DNA of 64,000 nt, taken from Sphingobacteriales bacterium (GTDB lineage Bacteria; Bacteroidota; Bacteroidia; Chitinophagales; Chitinophagaceae). The notes beneath the pieces are model-generated. The model made no database searches. It saw nothing but the letters and a program-made list of their open reading frames with translations, and was not told where the DNA came from. Positions 53,401 to 63,129 of the stretch are shown here, in pieces (the first letter of the stretch is position 1; each line of letters begins with the position of its first letter). A program made the position numbers and the translations under genes. The stretch is from contig JACRLZ010000003.1 of assembly GCA_016235125.1 (NCBI GenBank), positions 1 through 64,000 of the forward strand. Reading direction: 5' to 3'.

Positions 53401-54140
53401 ACTTCCTGTTCGTAAACTCCAACCACCCGGTTAACTGATGTTACAATCGCAGCATGCAATATTGCAGGGTTTGAACCCGCATTGATTCCCGGCGCCTGTG
53501 CATATTCGCCTGTGCATGCTACCGCTAAACGATACGTTCTAAGCTCTGTGCCGAGGCAAACAGCCTGGGTTTGCTCTGGCCTGTATGTATTCGGATTTTC
53601 AGGAACCTCACATAAAAATGTTCCGGTTTTAATGAAATTTGAACGGTAATAACTGATATACTGATCTGTTACACCTCTTGCATAGGGGTCGATGTAATAA
53701 GTGCCGTTAACGGTTAATACCTGTGCATGAAAACCATTTGGACCAAAGTCCATCCGGACAGTTGCATAAGGATCGTCAATCCCCTGGCCAATAAAAGTTT
53801 TTATTTCCGGAAACTTTGCAGCCAGTACCGGCTCCTGAATGCTGCTTTCCCAAACATGAAATTTTGCCTGCTTCCCATCTGGCATCAATAGGGTCATTAC
53901 TGGTGTAATTCTTCTGTTTGTAATATTTTTTTCAGATGGAAGAGACCACAAGAAATTTTTCATTGCCTGAACATCCATTCCTGCTGCACGGAATTTCTGA
54001 GGTATAATAACTCTTGCCCCGGTAGTGGATAGCAAAGTATTTTCACCAGCATCAGTAAAAAAATAGTTTTGTGAAAACCCGCTTGTTGTTATCATGAGCA
54101 CAATCAAAGCGGAAACACTAAGCCTGTAAAGCTTTTTCAT
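50430..54140 (-). CDS. Reprolysin-like zinc metalloprotease with Ig-like repeats and T9SS C-terminal domain
   Basis: 1236 residues. A signal peptide (about 1-23) and a propeptide (to about 195) precede a metallopeptidase domain with HEMGHQFGGNH (His342, Glu343, His346, His352), the HExxHxxGxxH site of M12B-type metzincins. After it come an Ig/fibronectin-like region (LPVIDPLPNNG), a WD-like 'PNGGETYTAG' Big-domain, and three to four repeats of about 90 residues with YQWQ(L/V)STDGGA and (R)YRC motifs (Ig-like). The last ~80 residues (KLFIFPSPNNGNF ... GIHIVEVFDNTGKKLAEGKVHIR) are a type A T9SS C-terminal domain. Secreted protease; substrate unknown. Paralog of the next gene. Confidence 0.93.
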   Translation of the reverse strand: MKKLYRLSVSALIVLMITTSGFSQNYFFTDAGENTLLSTTGARVIIPQKFRAAGMDVQAMKNFLWSLPSEKNITNRRITPVMTLLMPDGKQAKFHVWESSIQEPVLAAKFPEIKTFIGQGIDDPYATVRMDFGPNGFHAQVLTVNGTYYIDPYARGVTDQYISYYRSNFIKTGTFLCEVPENPNTYRPEQTQAVCLGTELRTYRLAVACTGEYAQAPGINAGSNPAILHAAIVTSVNRVVGVYEQEVAVRMILVANNNLVEFLDAATDPFTGNNNANVLINESQTVIDANIGSANYDIGHTFSTGGGGLAQLSCVCSSNKARGITGSPNPTGDPYDIDYVAHEMGHQFGGNHSMSGCGSSPVSTKYEVGSGTTIQAYAGICGSQDIQPHSDPFFHAISFDEISDFVNGAGGTCAVVTSTGNTLPVIDPLPNNGLSIPPSTPFVLTGTASDANGDPLTYCWEQWDFNSGGGVSWNAGATGPVGNTYPLFKSRIPKTNGTRMFPDIAVILAGYPANPPAVMGGLKGETLSPVARPMKFRLTVRDNRAGGGGVVSAGSGCQSSAVFQINVVGTTPFTVTSPNGGETYTAGATQTITWDVAGTNSSPVSVANVKISLSSDGGLTYPIVIFASTANDGTETFIVPAVATTTAKVKVEALGNIFFDISNADFTILVPAGFNFNSPAAVVADCPAPATMTSTNLTATYFGGHTNNINLTASGAPGGTNVTFSNNPLTTGSPSTTVTLNNANTLSPGSYTITVTGTSSGAPTQTRDIVFTINPGTGPTITTHPSSQALCEGGNVTFTVATSAGSPTYQWQLSTNGGANWNNIAGATTSSYTINGVTAVMNNNQYRCMVSVQCGSTNSNAAILTVNTGPVVTSQPQNATVCVGGSNAFVVTATGGGLSYQWQLSTDGGANYNDIGGATLSTYTVSGATIGMNGYRYRCIVTGACSPPATSTGAILTVIAPVAITSQPGNAELCSGSNTSFTVAGSSTQTIIYQWQVSTDGGASWNNVSNGGVYSGATTATLTITGATASMSANRYRCMLSNATCTTPTVSGSGILTVRQLPSVGLAAAPLTTLLPGQTTTLTSTPSASTGGTLSATWYFNGSAISNTGNTRVVNVEQVGDYQVRIQETWPSTLVCSNQSPVVTITATASDKLFIFPSPNNGNFVVSYYNSGGGSTQRRIIIFNSSGQKAYDRQFSISGAYTLLNIDMQRGNTGIHIVEVFDNTGKKLAEGKVHIR

Positions 54141-54263
54141 GGCATTTTATTTAAATGATATAATTTGTAAACCATACACAATGACACAAGAACCCCGGAA
54201 ATGCTGTTAAAATTAAAAAGATTTTTCAAGCCCGCAATCGTAAAATTTCTCACATATGTAAAT

Positions 54264-54296
54264 AAAAACTCCCGTTCCATTACTGAAACAGGAGTT
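54264..54296 (-). terminator. Terminator after the second reprolysin-like gene
   Basis: AACTCC (54267-54272) pairs with GGAGTT (54291-54296), extended past one mismatch by GTT/AAC. On the minus strand it ends in TTTTTATTT, 18 bases past the stop. Confidence 0.75.
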
Positions 54297-54313
54297 ATCA
54301 AATATTTTATAGC

Positions 54314-57300
54314 TTAATGGATATGAGCTTTGCCCTGTGCAATTATTTTACCATTGACATCGCCGATAAATACCATATAAATCCCTGTACTTACATGTTG
54401 CAGATCAACGGGCATTAAAGTATAAGGACCGGATACATTGTATTGGCGGTTATAAACCTGAACTCCGGCCATATCATAGATCATTAAAGTCCATTTTGAA
54501 TCGGCGCCTGAAACATTGAAATAAGAAACAGTAAAATTGCCGTCATTCGGGCTGGGGAAAATAAATATTCCCGGACTTTGGCCTGCCTTAATCGAAACAA
54601 TGGCTGATTGATTAGAACATACCAACCCGCTGGGCCATGTTTCACGGATCCTGGTCTGATAATCTCCGGTTTGCTGAACCGTTACAACCCTCGTATTGCC
54701 GGAATTAGAAATCGCTGATCCGTTAAGATACCATGAGTATGAGAGTGCCCCACCTGTTGAAGCAGTCGGAGTTGCCGTCAAAGTAGTGATTTGTCCGGGT
54801 AATAAGGAAGCAAGCGGAGCAGCAGATAAACCAACAGCAGGTAACTGATGAACCACCAATAATGCTGAACCTGAAACGGAAGGAGTTGTACAGGCTGCAT
54901 TTGACAACAGACAACGATACCTGTTGTTACTTAACAAAGTTGTTGCGCCTGTGATTGTTAATGTAGTTGTAGTGGCGCCTGAATAAACACCACCGTTGGT
55001 AACATTATTCCAGCTGGCCCCTCCATTTATGCTTTCCTGCCATTGATAAACTATCGGTTGAGTGCTTGTACCGGAAACAGACATGCTTATATCGCTACCG
55101 GAACAAATTTCAGCGCCTGCAGGTTGACTGCCGACAGAAACAGGAGCTATTACTGTTAACATCCCTGCATTGGATGTTACAGGTAAAGTGCAAAAACCGG
55201 ATACAATACAGCGATAAAGATTTCCATTCATACCAAGTGTTACGGCAGAAGCGGTATAGGCAGATGCGTTTGCTCCGGCAATATCACTGTAGGATGCACC
55301 GCCATTGGTACTAACCTGCCATTGATAGGTGATTGCACCCGTTGCTGATACAGCAAATGGTGCATTGGTTCCAGCACAAACCGTCTGGTCAGCAGGCGGA
55401 GTATTAACAACAATTGTTACAACAGGATTAATTGTAAATACAATATTCTGTGTTTTTGGTGGCGCTCCTGCAGCCACCCCTGTTACAGTAATAGTGTATG
55501 ATCCTGGCGCCAGGATATTTGCATTATTTAAACTCACAGTAGTGGAACCGGATCCTGTTGTAAGTGGATTAGTACTGAATGTAACATTGGTACCCGGAGG
55601 AATTCCACTGGCAGAAAGAGTAATATTATTGGTGAAACCGCCAAAATAAGTTGCCGTAAGACTTGATGATGTCATTGTAACAGGAACAGGGCAATTGGCT
55701 ACAACCGCCGGAGGATTATTAAAATTAAAACCTGCTGGCGGTACTGCCAGTGTGAAATTTGCATTGGAAATGTCAAAAAAGATATTTCCGATGGCCTCAA
55801 TTTTTATCCGTGCGGTAGTAGTAAGTATAGCAGGAAAGGTTACAGACTCTGAACCATCATTGGGGGTACTTGCCAGCAATACAGTAGGAAATGTGTTTCC
55901 GCCATCCGTTGATAATAAAATTTGGACGTTAGCTGCATTTATGGGCGCACCGTTTGTTCCATTTACATTCCATGTTACGGTTTGTATGGAACCAGAAGGA
56001 TAATTTTCTCCACCATTCGGAATGCTAACTGCAAACGGTCCTGCAGCATTAGTTACATTCACCACAACATTTGTAAAATTGGTTTGCCCCACTTTAATTG
56101 GCGGAGTTGAACTATATGGAACATTATCCCGTACTGTCAGCCGGAAATTCAATGTCCTTGTAACGGAACTCAATGCTTCTATGTTACAAATCGGATCACC
56201 ACCCGGTAATGTAGGCGTTATCAATAAACCAGCCAGAACAGTTGATAATTTAGGGAAAAGCCGGGTTGGAGAAGTTGTGGCAGGAAAGGTTAGCCAATTT
56301 GGGCCAGTCGGTTTAGCAGCATATGCAACACTGTTACTTCCGGTCTGCCCGCCATGAACATCATTTTGCTCCCAGCAATAAGTGAGTACATCGCCCGGAT
56401 TGGGATCAGAGGCAGAGCCTGTGAGAGCAAAAGGCGTTGAGATTGGAATAGTATAAGGGCCTTGCGGATTGACAACCGGCGTTGCATTATCAGCTGTGAT
56501 ATTTGTAGTAACAGGACAGGTTTTTGTTGCCATGTTAACCTGTATCTGTTGAATGGAGGCTTCGTGAAAAATATCAATTGAATGAGGAGCAGGATCGTAA
56601 CTTGTAATGCCGGCATATCCCATAATTGTTATATCTGCGCCTACTCCCTTTTGCGCCTGGGTACCTTCGTTTGAAAACGTAAAAGTATGGTTACCGCCCA
56701 TCTGATGCCCCACTTCATGGGCCACATAGTCAATATCAAAATTATCTCCCTGTGGAATACCATCAGCTGGGGAAGTAATTCCTCTACCTTTGGTAGATCC
56801 GGTGCCTGAGGCAACTCCATCTACGCAAACACAACCTATGCAACCAGCATTTCCACCTCCTCCAGAGGCTCCAAACATATGGCCAATATCATAAGCGGCA
56901 TTGTTGGCCGCTAATGGTGTTGCCGGTCCGGTTAACATTGTATTCAGGGTTACTTGCAATTGAGTATTCCAGTTTCCCAATGTTGTATATGGATCGGTAG
57001 CAGGATCGTAAAAGATTACATTGACTGTTTCAGCTACCAGGTTCAGGTGTATAGCCAGATCTTTTTCATAACAACCATTACAACGTGTAAGTGTGGCATT
57101 GAATGCCGCCAGCACCAATGCCACCTGGCTTGCGTTGAAAGCACCGAACCAGTTAGAATATTCGCCATTGCATGATTGCGCCAGACGCATTGTTTTTAAT
57201 TCACCGGTATTACTTTCAATGATATTGCTTTCATTAACCCTGGAATTTAATTCGGAAGCCAGTTGTTGATCAGGAGTAGAACATACCCAAGGCAATTCTC

Positions 57301-57802
57301 CTCTATTTCTTTGGGATTTAAAAACAGCATAAACAATATGATCCCGGGAATAAGGTTCAATATATTCATTTGGACCATTGGTTCTGAAAACCATTGTTTG
57401 AATTCCCTGTGGAGAGATACTCAGCTTCAGCGTTGCGGACTTATCAGTTATCCCTCTTCCTGAAAATGCTCTTATTTCGGGAAACCGTGCTTGCAATGCA
57501 GGTTCGAAATTGGAAGCTTCATTCACTTCAAATTGTTCAAAATTTCCATCGGCACCGGGCAAAGTAATAACCGTTGTGTGCTTTATCCTGTTATCTGTTA
57601 CTGTAAACAACTCCTGCCGGAGAGGCTCAATATTTAAGGTAACCAGCCTGAACTCTTTTGGAAAAGATATTCTTGCCACGGCTTTATCAGTTACTATTCC
57701 GCTTTTATCAGCTCTGAAAGACCAATAATCTTGCTGTGCGGAAACGAGTAAAGAGTTACTCATCAGAATAACAAGTAGTATAAACTTGTAAAATTTGCTC
57801 AT
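54314..57802 (-). CDS. Reprolysin-like zinc metalloprotease paralog with T9SS C-terminal domain
   Basis: 1162 residues with a signal peptide (about 1-22) and propeptide. HEVGHQMGGNH (His362, Glu363, His366, His372) is the active site. The insert before it (GGGGNAGCIGCVCVDG) has clustered cysteines. The following domains match the downstream paralog closely: PNGGENYPSG region, then FNFNNPPAVVANCPVPVTMTSS, two Ig-like YQWQVSTNGGAS / YQWQESINGGAS repeats, then a type A T9SS domain (IFIFPSPNDGNF ... AQGKAHIH). It has about one Ig-like repeat fewer than the neighbour. The pair likely arose by tandem duplication. TAACTTTA upstream is a near -7 match. Confidence 0.92.
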   Translation of the reverse strand: MSKFYKFILLVILMSNSLLVSAQQDYWSFRADKSGIVTDKAVARISFPKEFRLVTLNIEPLRQELFTVTDNRIKHTTVITLPGADGNFEQFEVNEASNFEPALQARFPEIRAFSGRGITDKSATLKLSISPQGIQTMVFRTNGPNEYIEPYSRDHIVYAVFKSQRNRGELPWVCSTPDQQLASELNSRVNESNIIESNTGELKTMRLAQSCNGEYSNWFGAFNASQVALVLAAFNATLTRCNGCYEKDLAIHLNLVAETVNVIFYDPATDPYTTLGNWNTQLQVTLNTMLTGPATPLAANNAAYDIGHMFGASGGGGNAGCIGCVCVDGVASGTGSTKGRGITSPADGIPQGDNFDIDYVAHEVGHQMGGNHTFTFSNEGTQAQKGVGADITIMGYAGITSYDPAPHSIDIFHEASIQQIQVNMATKTCPVTTNITADNATPVVNPQGPYTIPISTPFALTGSASDPNPGDVLTYCWEQNDVHGGQTGSNSVAYAAKPTGPNWLTFPATTSPTRLFPKLSTVLAGLLITPTLPGGDPICNIEALSSVTRTLNFRLTVRDNVPYSSTPPIKVGQTNFTNVVVNVTNAAGPFAVSIPNGGENYPSGSIQTVTWNVNGTNGAPINAANVQILLSTDGGNTFPTVLLASTPNDGSESVTFPAILTTTARIKIEAIGNIFFDISNANFTLAVPPAGFNFNNPPAVVANCPVPVTMTSSSLTATYFGGFTNNITLSASGIPPGTNVTFSTNPLTTGSGSTTVSLNNANILAPGSYTITVTGVAAGAPPKTQNIVFTINPVVTIVVNTPPADQTVCAGTNAPFAVSATGAITYQWQVSTNGGASYSDIAGANASAYTASAVTLGMNGNLYRCIVSGFCTLPVTSNAGMLTVIAPVSVGSQPAGAEICSGSDISMSVSGTSTQPIVYQWQESINGGASWNNVTNGGVYSGATTTTLTITGATTLLSNNRYRCLLSNAACTTPSVSGSALLVVHQLPAVGLSAAPLASLLPGQITTLTATPTASTGGALSYSWYLNGSAISNSGNTRVVTVQQTGDYQTRIRETWPSGLVCSNQSAIVSIKAGQSPGIFIFPSPNDGNFTVSYFNVSGADSKWTLMIYDMAGVQVYNRQYNVSGPYTLMPVDLQHVSTGIYMVFIGDVNGKIIAQGKAHIH

Positions 57803-57886
57803 AACCGCTTCGGTTTAAGGTGGAAAAAGGCGGCTAAAGTTAAGTTATTTAAATAACCCTTTACCGGTTTTTTATAAACTGAAATG

Positions 57887-57918
57887 AAAAATCCCATCCC
57901 GAAATAACAGGATGGGAT
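57887..57918 (-). terminator. Terminator after groEL
   Basis: ATCCCATCC (57891-57899) and GGATGGGAT (57910-57918), 10-base loop; on the minus strand it runs into TTTT. It separates groEL from the metalloprotease gene. Confidence 0.88.
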
Positions 57919-57959
57919 TATTTCTTTTTATTAAATCCAAACAATTGGGTTTCTGAATA

Positions 57960-59594
57960 TTAATAACCCATGTCGCCCATACCGGGTGCGCCATGATTAT
58001 GGGGCGCTTCTTCTTTTTTGGGTTTATCGGCTACAACGGCTTCAGTGGTTAACAGCATGCCTGCGATAGAAGCTGCATTCTCCAACGCAATACGGGTAAC
58101 CTTGGTGGGGTCAATTACGCCTGCTTTGAAGAGATTTTCATACTCCTCCTCTTTGGCATTGAATCCAAAATCACCCTTACCTTCTTTTACTTTCTGAACA
58201 ACGATGGATCCTTCTATTCCTGCATTAGCAACAATCTGGCGAAGCGGCTCTTCCAATGCTCTTTTTACAATAGCAATACCCGTATTCTCATCATCGTTGC
58301 TGCCTTTTAATTTATCAAGTGCTTCTATTGCACGGATAAAAGCAACACCGCCACCCGGAACAATTCCTTCTTCTACGGCAGCTCTTGTAGCATGTAATGC
58401 ATCGTCAACCCTGTCTTTCTTTTCCTTCATTTCAACTTCTGTGGCAGCTCCAATGTATAATACGGCTACACCACCACTGAGTTTTGCAAGACGTTCCTGT
58501 AATTTTTCTTTATCGTAATCAGATGTAGTAGTTTCTATTTGCGCTTTGATCTGGTTTACTCTGGCAGTAATATCTTCTTTCTTTCCTTTGCCGCCAACAA
58601 TTGTGGTATTGTCTTTATCAATTGTTACTGTAGCAGCCTGGCCGAGATAGCTGATATCAGCATTCTCCAGTTTGTATCCCTGCTCCTCGCTGATAACAAT
58701 TCCCTTTGTAAGTGTGGCAATATCAGTGAGCATTTCTTTTCTGCGGTCACCAAAGCCTGGTGCTTTTACTGCTGCTACTTTAATGGTGCCCCGGAGTTTG
58801 TTTACAACCAATGTAGCCAAGGCTTCTCCTTCCAGGTCTTCAGCAATGATCAGCAAGGGACGTCCGCCCTGTGCTACTTTCTCGAGTATATGCAGGATGT
58901 CCTTCATATTGCTGATCTTTTTATCATAGATCAGTATATAAGGGTTCTGCAATTCTGCTTCCATCTTTTCGCTGTTGGTAACGAAGTAGGGAGAGATATA
59001 ACCCCGGTCGAACTGCATACCTTCCACCACATCAACGGTTGTATCTGTACCTTTTGCCTCTTCAACTGTGATAACACCTTCCTTACCTACTTTTTTCATT
59101 GCTTCAGCAATCAGTTTACCAATTTCATTGTCATTATTTGCAGAAATAGAAGCTACCTGCTGAATTTTATTGCTGTCATTGCCTACAGTCTGGCTCTGGC
59201 TTTTTAAGTTCTCCACTACTTTTACCACGGCTTTTTCAATACCTCTTTTCAGATCCATAGGATTAGCGCCGGCAGCTACATTTCTCAGGCCTTCGCTGAT
59301 AATGCTCTGTGCCAAAACGGTTGCAGTGGTAGTTCCGTCACCTGCAATATCAGCAGTTTTGGACGCCACTTCTTTTACCATCTGTGCACCCATATTCTCA
59401 ATGGGGTCTTCCAGTTCAATTTCTTTCGCCACAGTTACACCATCTTTGGTTATAGATGGAGCGCCGAATTTTTTTTCCAGCACCACATTACGGCCTTTCG
59501 GGCCGAGTGTTACTCTTACAGCGTTGGATAAAGCATCCACCCCTTTTTTCATTTTATTTCTTGCTTCTAAATCGAAGAATATTTGTTTTGCCAT
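57960..59594 (-). CDS. groEL: Chaperonin GroEL (Hsp60)
   Basis: 544 residues. [44 protein letters not shown], the [14 protein letters not shown] loop, the [21 protein letters not shown] apical block and [18 protein letters not shown] are all present. The C-terminus ends [13 protein letters not shown], a short form of the Gly-Met-rich tail. It folds proteins as a double ring with GroES, whose gene is 96 bases upstream on the same strand. Confidence 0.99.
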   Translation of the reverse strand: MAKQIFFDLEARNKMKKGVDALSNAVRVTLGPKGRNVVLEKKFGAPSITKDGVTVAKEIELEDPIENMGAQMVKEVASKTADIAGDGTTTATVLAQSIISEGLRNVAAGANPMDLKRGIEKAVVKVVENLKSQSQTVGNDSNKIQQVASISANNDNEIGKLIAEAMKKVGKEGVITVEEAKGTDTTVDVVEGMQFDRGYISPYFVTNSEKMEAELQNPYILIYDKKISNMKDILHILEKVAQGGRPLLIIAEDLEGEALATLVVNKLRGTIKVAAVKAPGFGDRRKEMLTDIATLTKGIVISEEQGYKLENADISYLGQAATVTIDKDNTTIVGGKGKKEDITARVNQIKAQIETTTSDYDKEKLQERLAKLSGGVAVLYIGAATEVEMKEKKDRVDDALHATRAAVEEGIVPGGGVAFIRAIEALDKLKGSNDDENTGIAIVKRALEEPLRQIVANAGIEGSIVVQKVKEGKGDFGFNAKEEEYENLFKAGVIDPTKVTRIALENAASIAGMLLTTEAVVADKPKKEEAPHNHGAPGMGDMGY

Positions 59595-59690
59595 AGTATT
59601 TAATTTGATAATTAGTTAATTTGATAATTTGCTAATGAGGTTAAAACCAGGCTGCGCATTAGCACATCAGCATATAAGTTCATTGACACA

Positions 59691-59972
59691 TTATACTATT
59701 GCCAATATATCTGACTCTCTCATGATAAGGTAGTCTTCGCCATCAATCTGGATTTCTGTGCCGGCATATTTGCCATAGAGAACTGTGTCGCCGGTTTTTA
59801 CTGTTACCGGCTCATCTTTTTTGCCAGGACCTGCGGCAATTACAACGCCACGTTGTGGTTTTTCTTTAGCTGTATCCGGGATAATGATGCCTCCTGCTGT
59901 TTTCTCCTCTGCAGCGGCAGCTTTCACAATTACCCTGTCGTGAAGCGGGGTAACGCTTACTTTCTTAGCCAT
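59691..59972 (-). CDS. groES: Co-chaperonin GroES
   Basis: 93 residues from the ATG at 59972 ([29 protein letters not shown]); the longer open frame before it is leader sequence. The mobile loop ([21 protein letters not shown]) and the barrel block [35 protein letters not shown] match the family. It caps GroEL. Its leader starts near a GC-rich palindrome and a perfect TACTTTTG promoter element; no CIRCE-type repeat was seen. Confidence 0.98.
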   Translation of the reverse strand: MAKKVSVTPLHDRVIVKAAAAEEKTAGGIIIPDTAKEKPQRGVVIAAGPGKKDEPVTVKTGDTVLYGKYAGTEIQIDGEDYLIMRESDILAIV

Positions 59973-60011
59973 AGTTTTACTGATTTTTGAGTTTTTGAAT
60001 TTTTGGACTCG

Positions 60012-60027
60012 TCCGCCATCCGGCGGG
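60012..60027. repeat. GC-rich palindrome in the groES leader
   Basis: CCGCC (60013-60017) pairs with GGCGG (60022-60026) around ATCC. It lies a few bases downstream of the -7 element, so a hairpin would form at the very 5' end of the groES-groEL message. It resembles the dispersed CCGCC...GGCGG repeats. Confidence 0.6.
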
Positions 60028-60030
60028 CGG

Positions 60031-60038
60031 CAAAAGTA
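60031..60038 (-). promoter_or_regulatory. -7 element (TACTTTTG) for groES-groEL
   Basis: A perfect TAnnTTTG match on the minus strand, 58 bases before the groES ATG. A TTG (CAA at 60063-60065 on the plus strand) lies 24 bases upstream, one more than the usual range. Confidence 0.6.
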
Positions 60039-60151
60039 CAGGAAATAATGTGCCGTTAAGGACAAAAAAGACAAATTTTCAGGTAAATGGAATTAACTGG
60101 CAGTAACCCGGCGAGAATCGCAATCCTGATAGACAAAATTTCATCAGTAAT

Positions 60152-60184
60152 AAAAAAGGCCGCTCTGGGAAAACCTGAGCGACC
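60152..60184 (-). terminator. Terminator after the BNR-repeat gene
   Basis: GGCCGCTC (60158-60165) pairs with GAGCGACC (60177-60184) with one mismatch; on the minus strand it is followed by TTTTTTA. It lies 23 bases past the stop. Confidence 0.8.
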
Positions 60185-60207
60185 CATAAACTTAGAAATG
60201 ACTGCCC

Positions 60208-63129
60208 TTAATTCCTGATCACTTTGGCAGTATAAGACCGGCCATTGATAGTTGCATTCAGAATATATGCTCCGGATGAAACCATAGGTATATTAAACTG
60301 TAGCTGCTGCTCGCCCTGGCCGATGGTTCTTCTTGCCACAAGATGTCCGTTTATATCCATCAGGCGAAGCTCTCCTTTTGCTTCAGGCGGCTTCATGAAA
60401 CGAATGACAAGAATATTATTTCTGAACGGGTTGCCCAACACCTGTATGTCCTGTTGTGCCCCGCTCAGTTTTACCAGTACTACATTGCTCAACTTGCTTT
60501 CATTGTCAATATCTACTGTTCTAAGGCGGTAGTAATTTTTTTCCGTCAGCGATCTGTCTGTATAGCTGTACTCCCGGATGGTATTACTGTTTCCGGCTGC
60601 CCCAATAGTTGCAATCCTGCTGTAATGAATTCCGTCAAAAGATTTTTCCAGTTCGAAATGCTTTGTATTGTATTCTGATGAAGTGGTCCATTGAAGCAAA
60701 GTTGTTTTATTATTTTGAAGTGTTCCCGTAAATTCGGTAAGCTCCACAGGAAGCGGAACCAAACTTAACATGGTGTACCACATTCCATAGCCATGTGTAC
60801 CCACCAATAGCTTGCCATCGCTTGGACGGAATGACATAGATGATACAACAGCATTTCCTATTTCACCTGCTCCCTCCTGTGACCAGGAAACAGAACCCGG
60901 TAATCCCGTAGAACGATATAATCCAACTGAAGTACCTACAAAATAATGCACCTCCGGAGAATTGGGAACCGCATGTATGGCGCAGCTTCTGTAAGAAGGT
61001 AATGTCAAACTTCCTTCTACAGACGTCCATGTAGGTGTGGCAGAATTGGCTGTCCCTGTCCACCATACGCTGGTGACTCCATAATTAGAAAATGTTACCA
61101 GAATGGTATCATCATTCCTTGGGTTTACGGCGATACTGCTTACATATGCTCCTGCCGGAAAAGATGCCCCGGTAATATCTACGGGTGAAGTGGCCGCAGG
61201 CGCCAATGCAGGGTCATCAAGGCGATATACTTTTCCACCCGATGTGCCAAAAAATAAACTGGATGTGGCAGCACTGTATCCTCCCCGGGAAACTGCAAGC
61301 GCTGAAATAGTGGTGGTAACAGCGGCGCTTATTCCAGTCATATCTGTCCATGATACGGTACTAACCGTAGAAGCAGATAGTGTACGGTATATTTTGTCAT
61401 CATTGGCATAGTAGAGAAACTCAGAATTATCGGCATCGAGTTTAAATAAGGTAACAAATAAACCGGTACCTGCCTCACCAATGGGAGTAATAGTAGTTGA
61501 AGATCCCAAAGCTGTCGGAGCGCTTCTTCTGTTTATAGAGCCCGCCTGAGACCCTACATATTCATATTGAGTACCGCTGGTGGCAGCCGGATCATTAAGA
61601 CCAACGGAAACACCATCGCCTCCCCATACCATTTCAAAGCTGGTTCCTGTTCCCCCGGTATTTCTTGTTGATCCGTTATCCTGTGCTCCTCCAATTACTT
61701 TATCGTTTGAGGTTCGGGGGTCAATATCCACATAATAATATTGGTATGTTCTGTATCCGGTATTTATCTGTGTCCAGGCCACTGTTCCGGCAGTATTATC
61801 GGTTGTTCTCTGAATGCCTCCGTCGTTTCCGCAAAGCATAGTGGTTGAACTGGTCGGCGGAAAAGCAATAGAATGTATGTCGGGGTGTGAACTGGTATAT
61901 AAGGCATAACTGGCTGAACTTGCATAGCCGCCGATTCTTGTCCATGTTGATCCGGCATCAGTAGAACGATAAATATTCGTACCGCCAATAAATACAGTAC
62001 CTGATGCATCGGGCTTTACTGCCACTACAAGGTCATATCCTCCCTGAACGGCAAAGGGGTCATTACCGGCTAAACAACCTGATTCGTCCGGTAGAGTTGC
62101 AGATACATCCGTCCATGTGGATGTACCATCATCCCAGTAATAGAATTCAGCCTCAACTAATCCCGGAGTACAAGAACTTGTTACCCCATTCCAGTATAGT
62201 GCATATACCCTGCTCTCAAGGCTTGGAGCATAAGCCAGTACTACCCTGCCAAATGCTCCGGCGGCATTCCATCCGGCAGGACTTGTGCCAGATGTAGGGC
62301 CGGCAATTTTTGTCCAGCTACCATCTGCACCTGTAGTAGATGTCCACACACCGGGTAGATTTAAAGTGGGTCCCGTATTAGCTCCACCGGCAAAAGATGC
62401 ATAAAATCTGCCAGTAGAAGTAACAATAATATCAGATACGTCATCGCTTCCATAGCCACTGGAACCTGAAGTAAGTACAATACTCCAGGATGTGCCTCCA
62501 TCAGTTGAACGGTAAATAGCATCCATTGCACCCATATATACATTACCATTTGTAGGATCAACCACTAATTTGGTAATATAGTCTGCCCGGTGATCAAAGC
62601 TTTCATAAGTACCGGTGTTGGAAGCCGGAAGGTGTGACCATGTTTCTCCATTATCTGTAGATTTAAATACTCCTTTGCCCCGGTAAGGGGCAGTGGTGCC
62701 GTGGGCGCTGGCGCTGTTTCCTGTCCATTCACCACCCGCATAATACCATGTGTCCCTGGATCCAACTCTTATATCCTGGGCTAAAGCAGAAACATTCTGC
62801 AAATCACCTGCAGGGCTTTTTCTGGTCCATGTGGCGCCATCATCCGTGCTTTTATACAATGCCCCGCTTACTCCTCCGGCAAAAATGGTAAAGTTGGCTA
62901 CGCCATCGTAACGTATATCATAGGCAAGTGCCCGGGTTCTTCCTCCCAGGTTATTAGGACCCTGAAATGTGTAAGCATTCGCTTCGATCCTTTCTGTGAG
63001 CATTTGTTTTGCTAATATTTCTCTTGCCTGCAGCAACTCCGCATCCCGAATACCATCCGGAATCTTTCCCGTTGTTGGATTTTTCAGCATGTTGAACTCA
63101 TACTCAATAGCTCCGTTAATATCTGTCAT
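60208..63129 (-). CDS. BNR/Asp-box-repeat T9SS protein, 5' end frameshifted
   Basis: 973 residues in the main frame. At least four Asp-box motifs (STDDGATWTR, STDNGETWSH, STDGGTSWSI, STDAGSTWTR) indicate a sialidase/VPS10-like propeller fold. A fibronectin-like or adhesive domain follows (PLPVELTEFTGTLQNN...), and the end is a type A T9SS C-terminal domain (VLGNPFRNNILVIRF ... SSGAYILNATINGRSYTAKVIRN). The frame begins MTDINGAIEYEFNMLKNPTTGKIP, which is not an N-terminus for an exported protein. The signal peptide sits just upstream in another frame (63126-63266). One extra A in the A8 run at 63142-63149 would join them. Either a sequencing error, a mutation or slippage-controlled expression. 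Confidence 0.85.
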   Translation of the reverse strand: MTDINGAIEYEFNMLKNPTTGKIPDGIRDAELLQAREILAKQMLTERIEANAYTFQGPNNLGGRTRALAYDIRYDGVANFTIFAGGVSGALYKSTDDGATWTRKSPAGDLQNVSALAQDIRVGSRDTWYYAGGEWTGNSASAHGTTAPYRGKGVFKSTDNGETWSHLPASNTGTYESFDHRADYITKLVVDPTNGNVYMGAMDAIYRSTDGGTSWSIVLTSGSSGYGSDDVSDIIVTSTGRFYASFAGGANTGPTLNLPGVWTSTTGADGSWTKIAGPTSGTSPAGWNAAGAFGRVVLAYAPSLESRVYALYWNGVTSSCTPGLVEAEFYYWDDGTSTWTDVSATLPDESGCLAGNDPFAVQGGYDLVVAVKPDASGTVFIGGTNIYRSTDAGSTWTRIGGYASSASYALYTSSHPDIHSIAFPPTSSTTMLCGNDGGIQRTTDNTAGTVAWTQINTGYRTYQYYYVDIDPRTSNDKVIGGAQDNGSTRNTGGTGTSFEMVWGGDGVSVGLNDPAATSGTQYEYVGSQAGSINRRSAPTALGSSTTITPIGEAGTGLFVTLFKLDADNSEFLYYANDDKIYRTLSASTVSTVSWTDMTGISAAVTTTISALAVSRGGYSAATSSLFFGTSGGKVYRLDDPALAPAATSPVDITGASFPAGAYVSSIAVNPRNDDTILVTFSNYGVTSVWWTGTANSATPTWTSVEGSLTLPSYRSCAIHAVPNSPEVHYFVGTSVGLYRSTGLPGSVSWSQEGAGEIGNAVVSSMSFRPSDGKLLVGTHGYGMWYTMLSLVPLPVELTEFTGTLQNNKTTLLQWTTSSEYNTKHFELEKSFDGIHYSRIATIGAAGNSNTIREYSYTDRSLTEKNYYRLRTVDIDNESKLSNVVLVKLSGAQQDIQVLGNPFRNNILVIRFMKPPEAKGELRLMDINGHLVARRTIGQGEQQLQFNIPMVSSGAYILNATINGRSYTAKVIRN

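Noticed and set aside
58539-59207. 222-codon open frame opposite groEL
   Set aside because: It is antisense to a very well conserved gene, has Cys/Phe-rich composition with no family match, and arises from the codon bias of groEL.
59973-60074. 34-codon N-terminal extension of groES
   Set aside because: It runs through the promoter and palindrome; GroES normally starts at the ATG at 59972.
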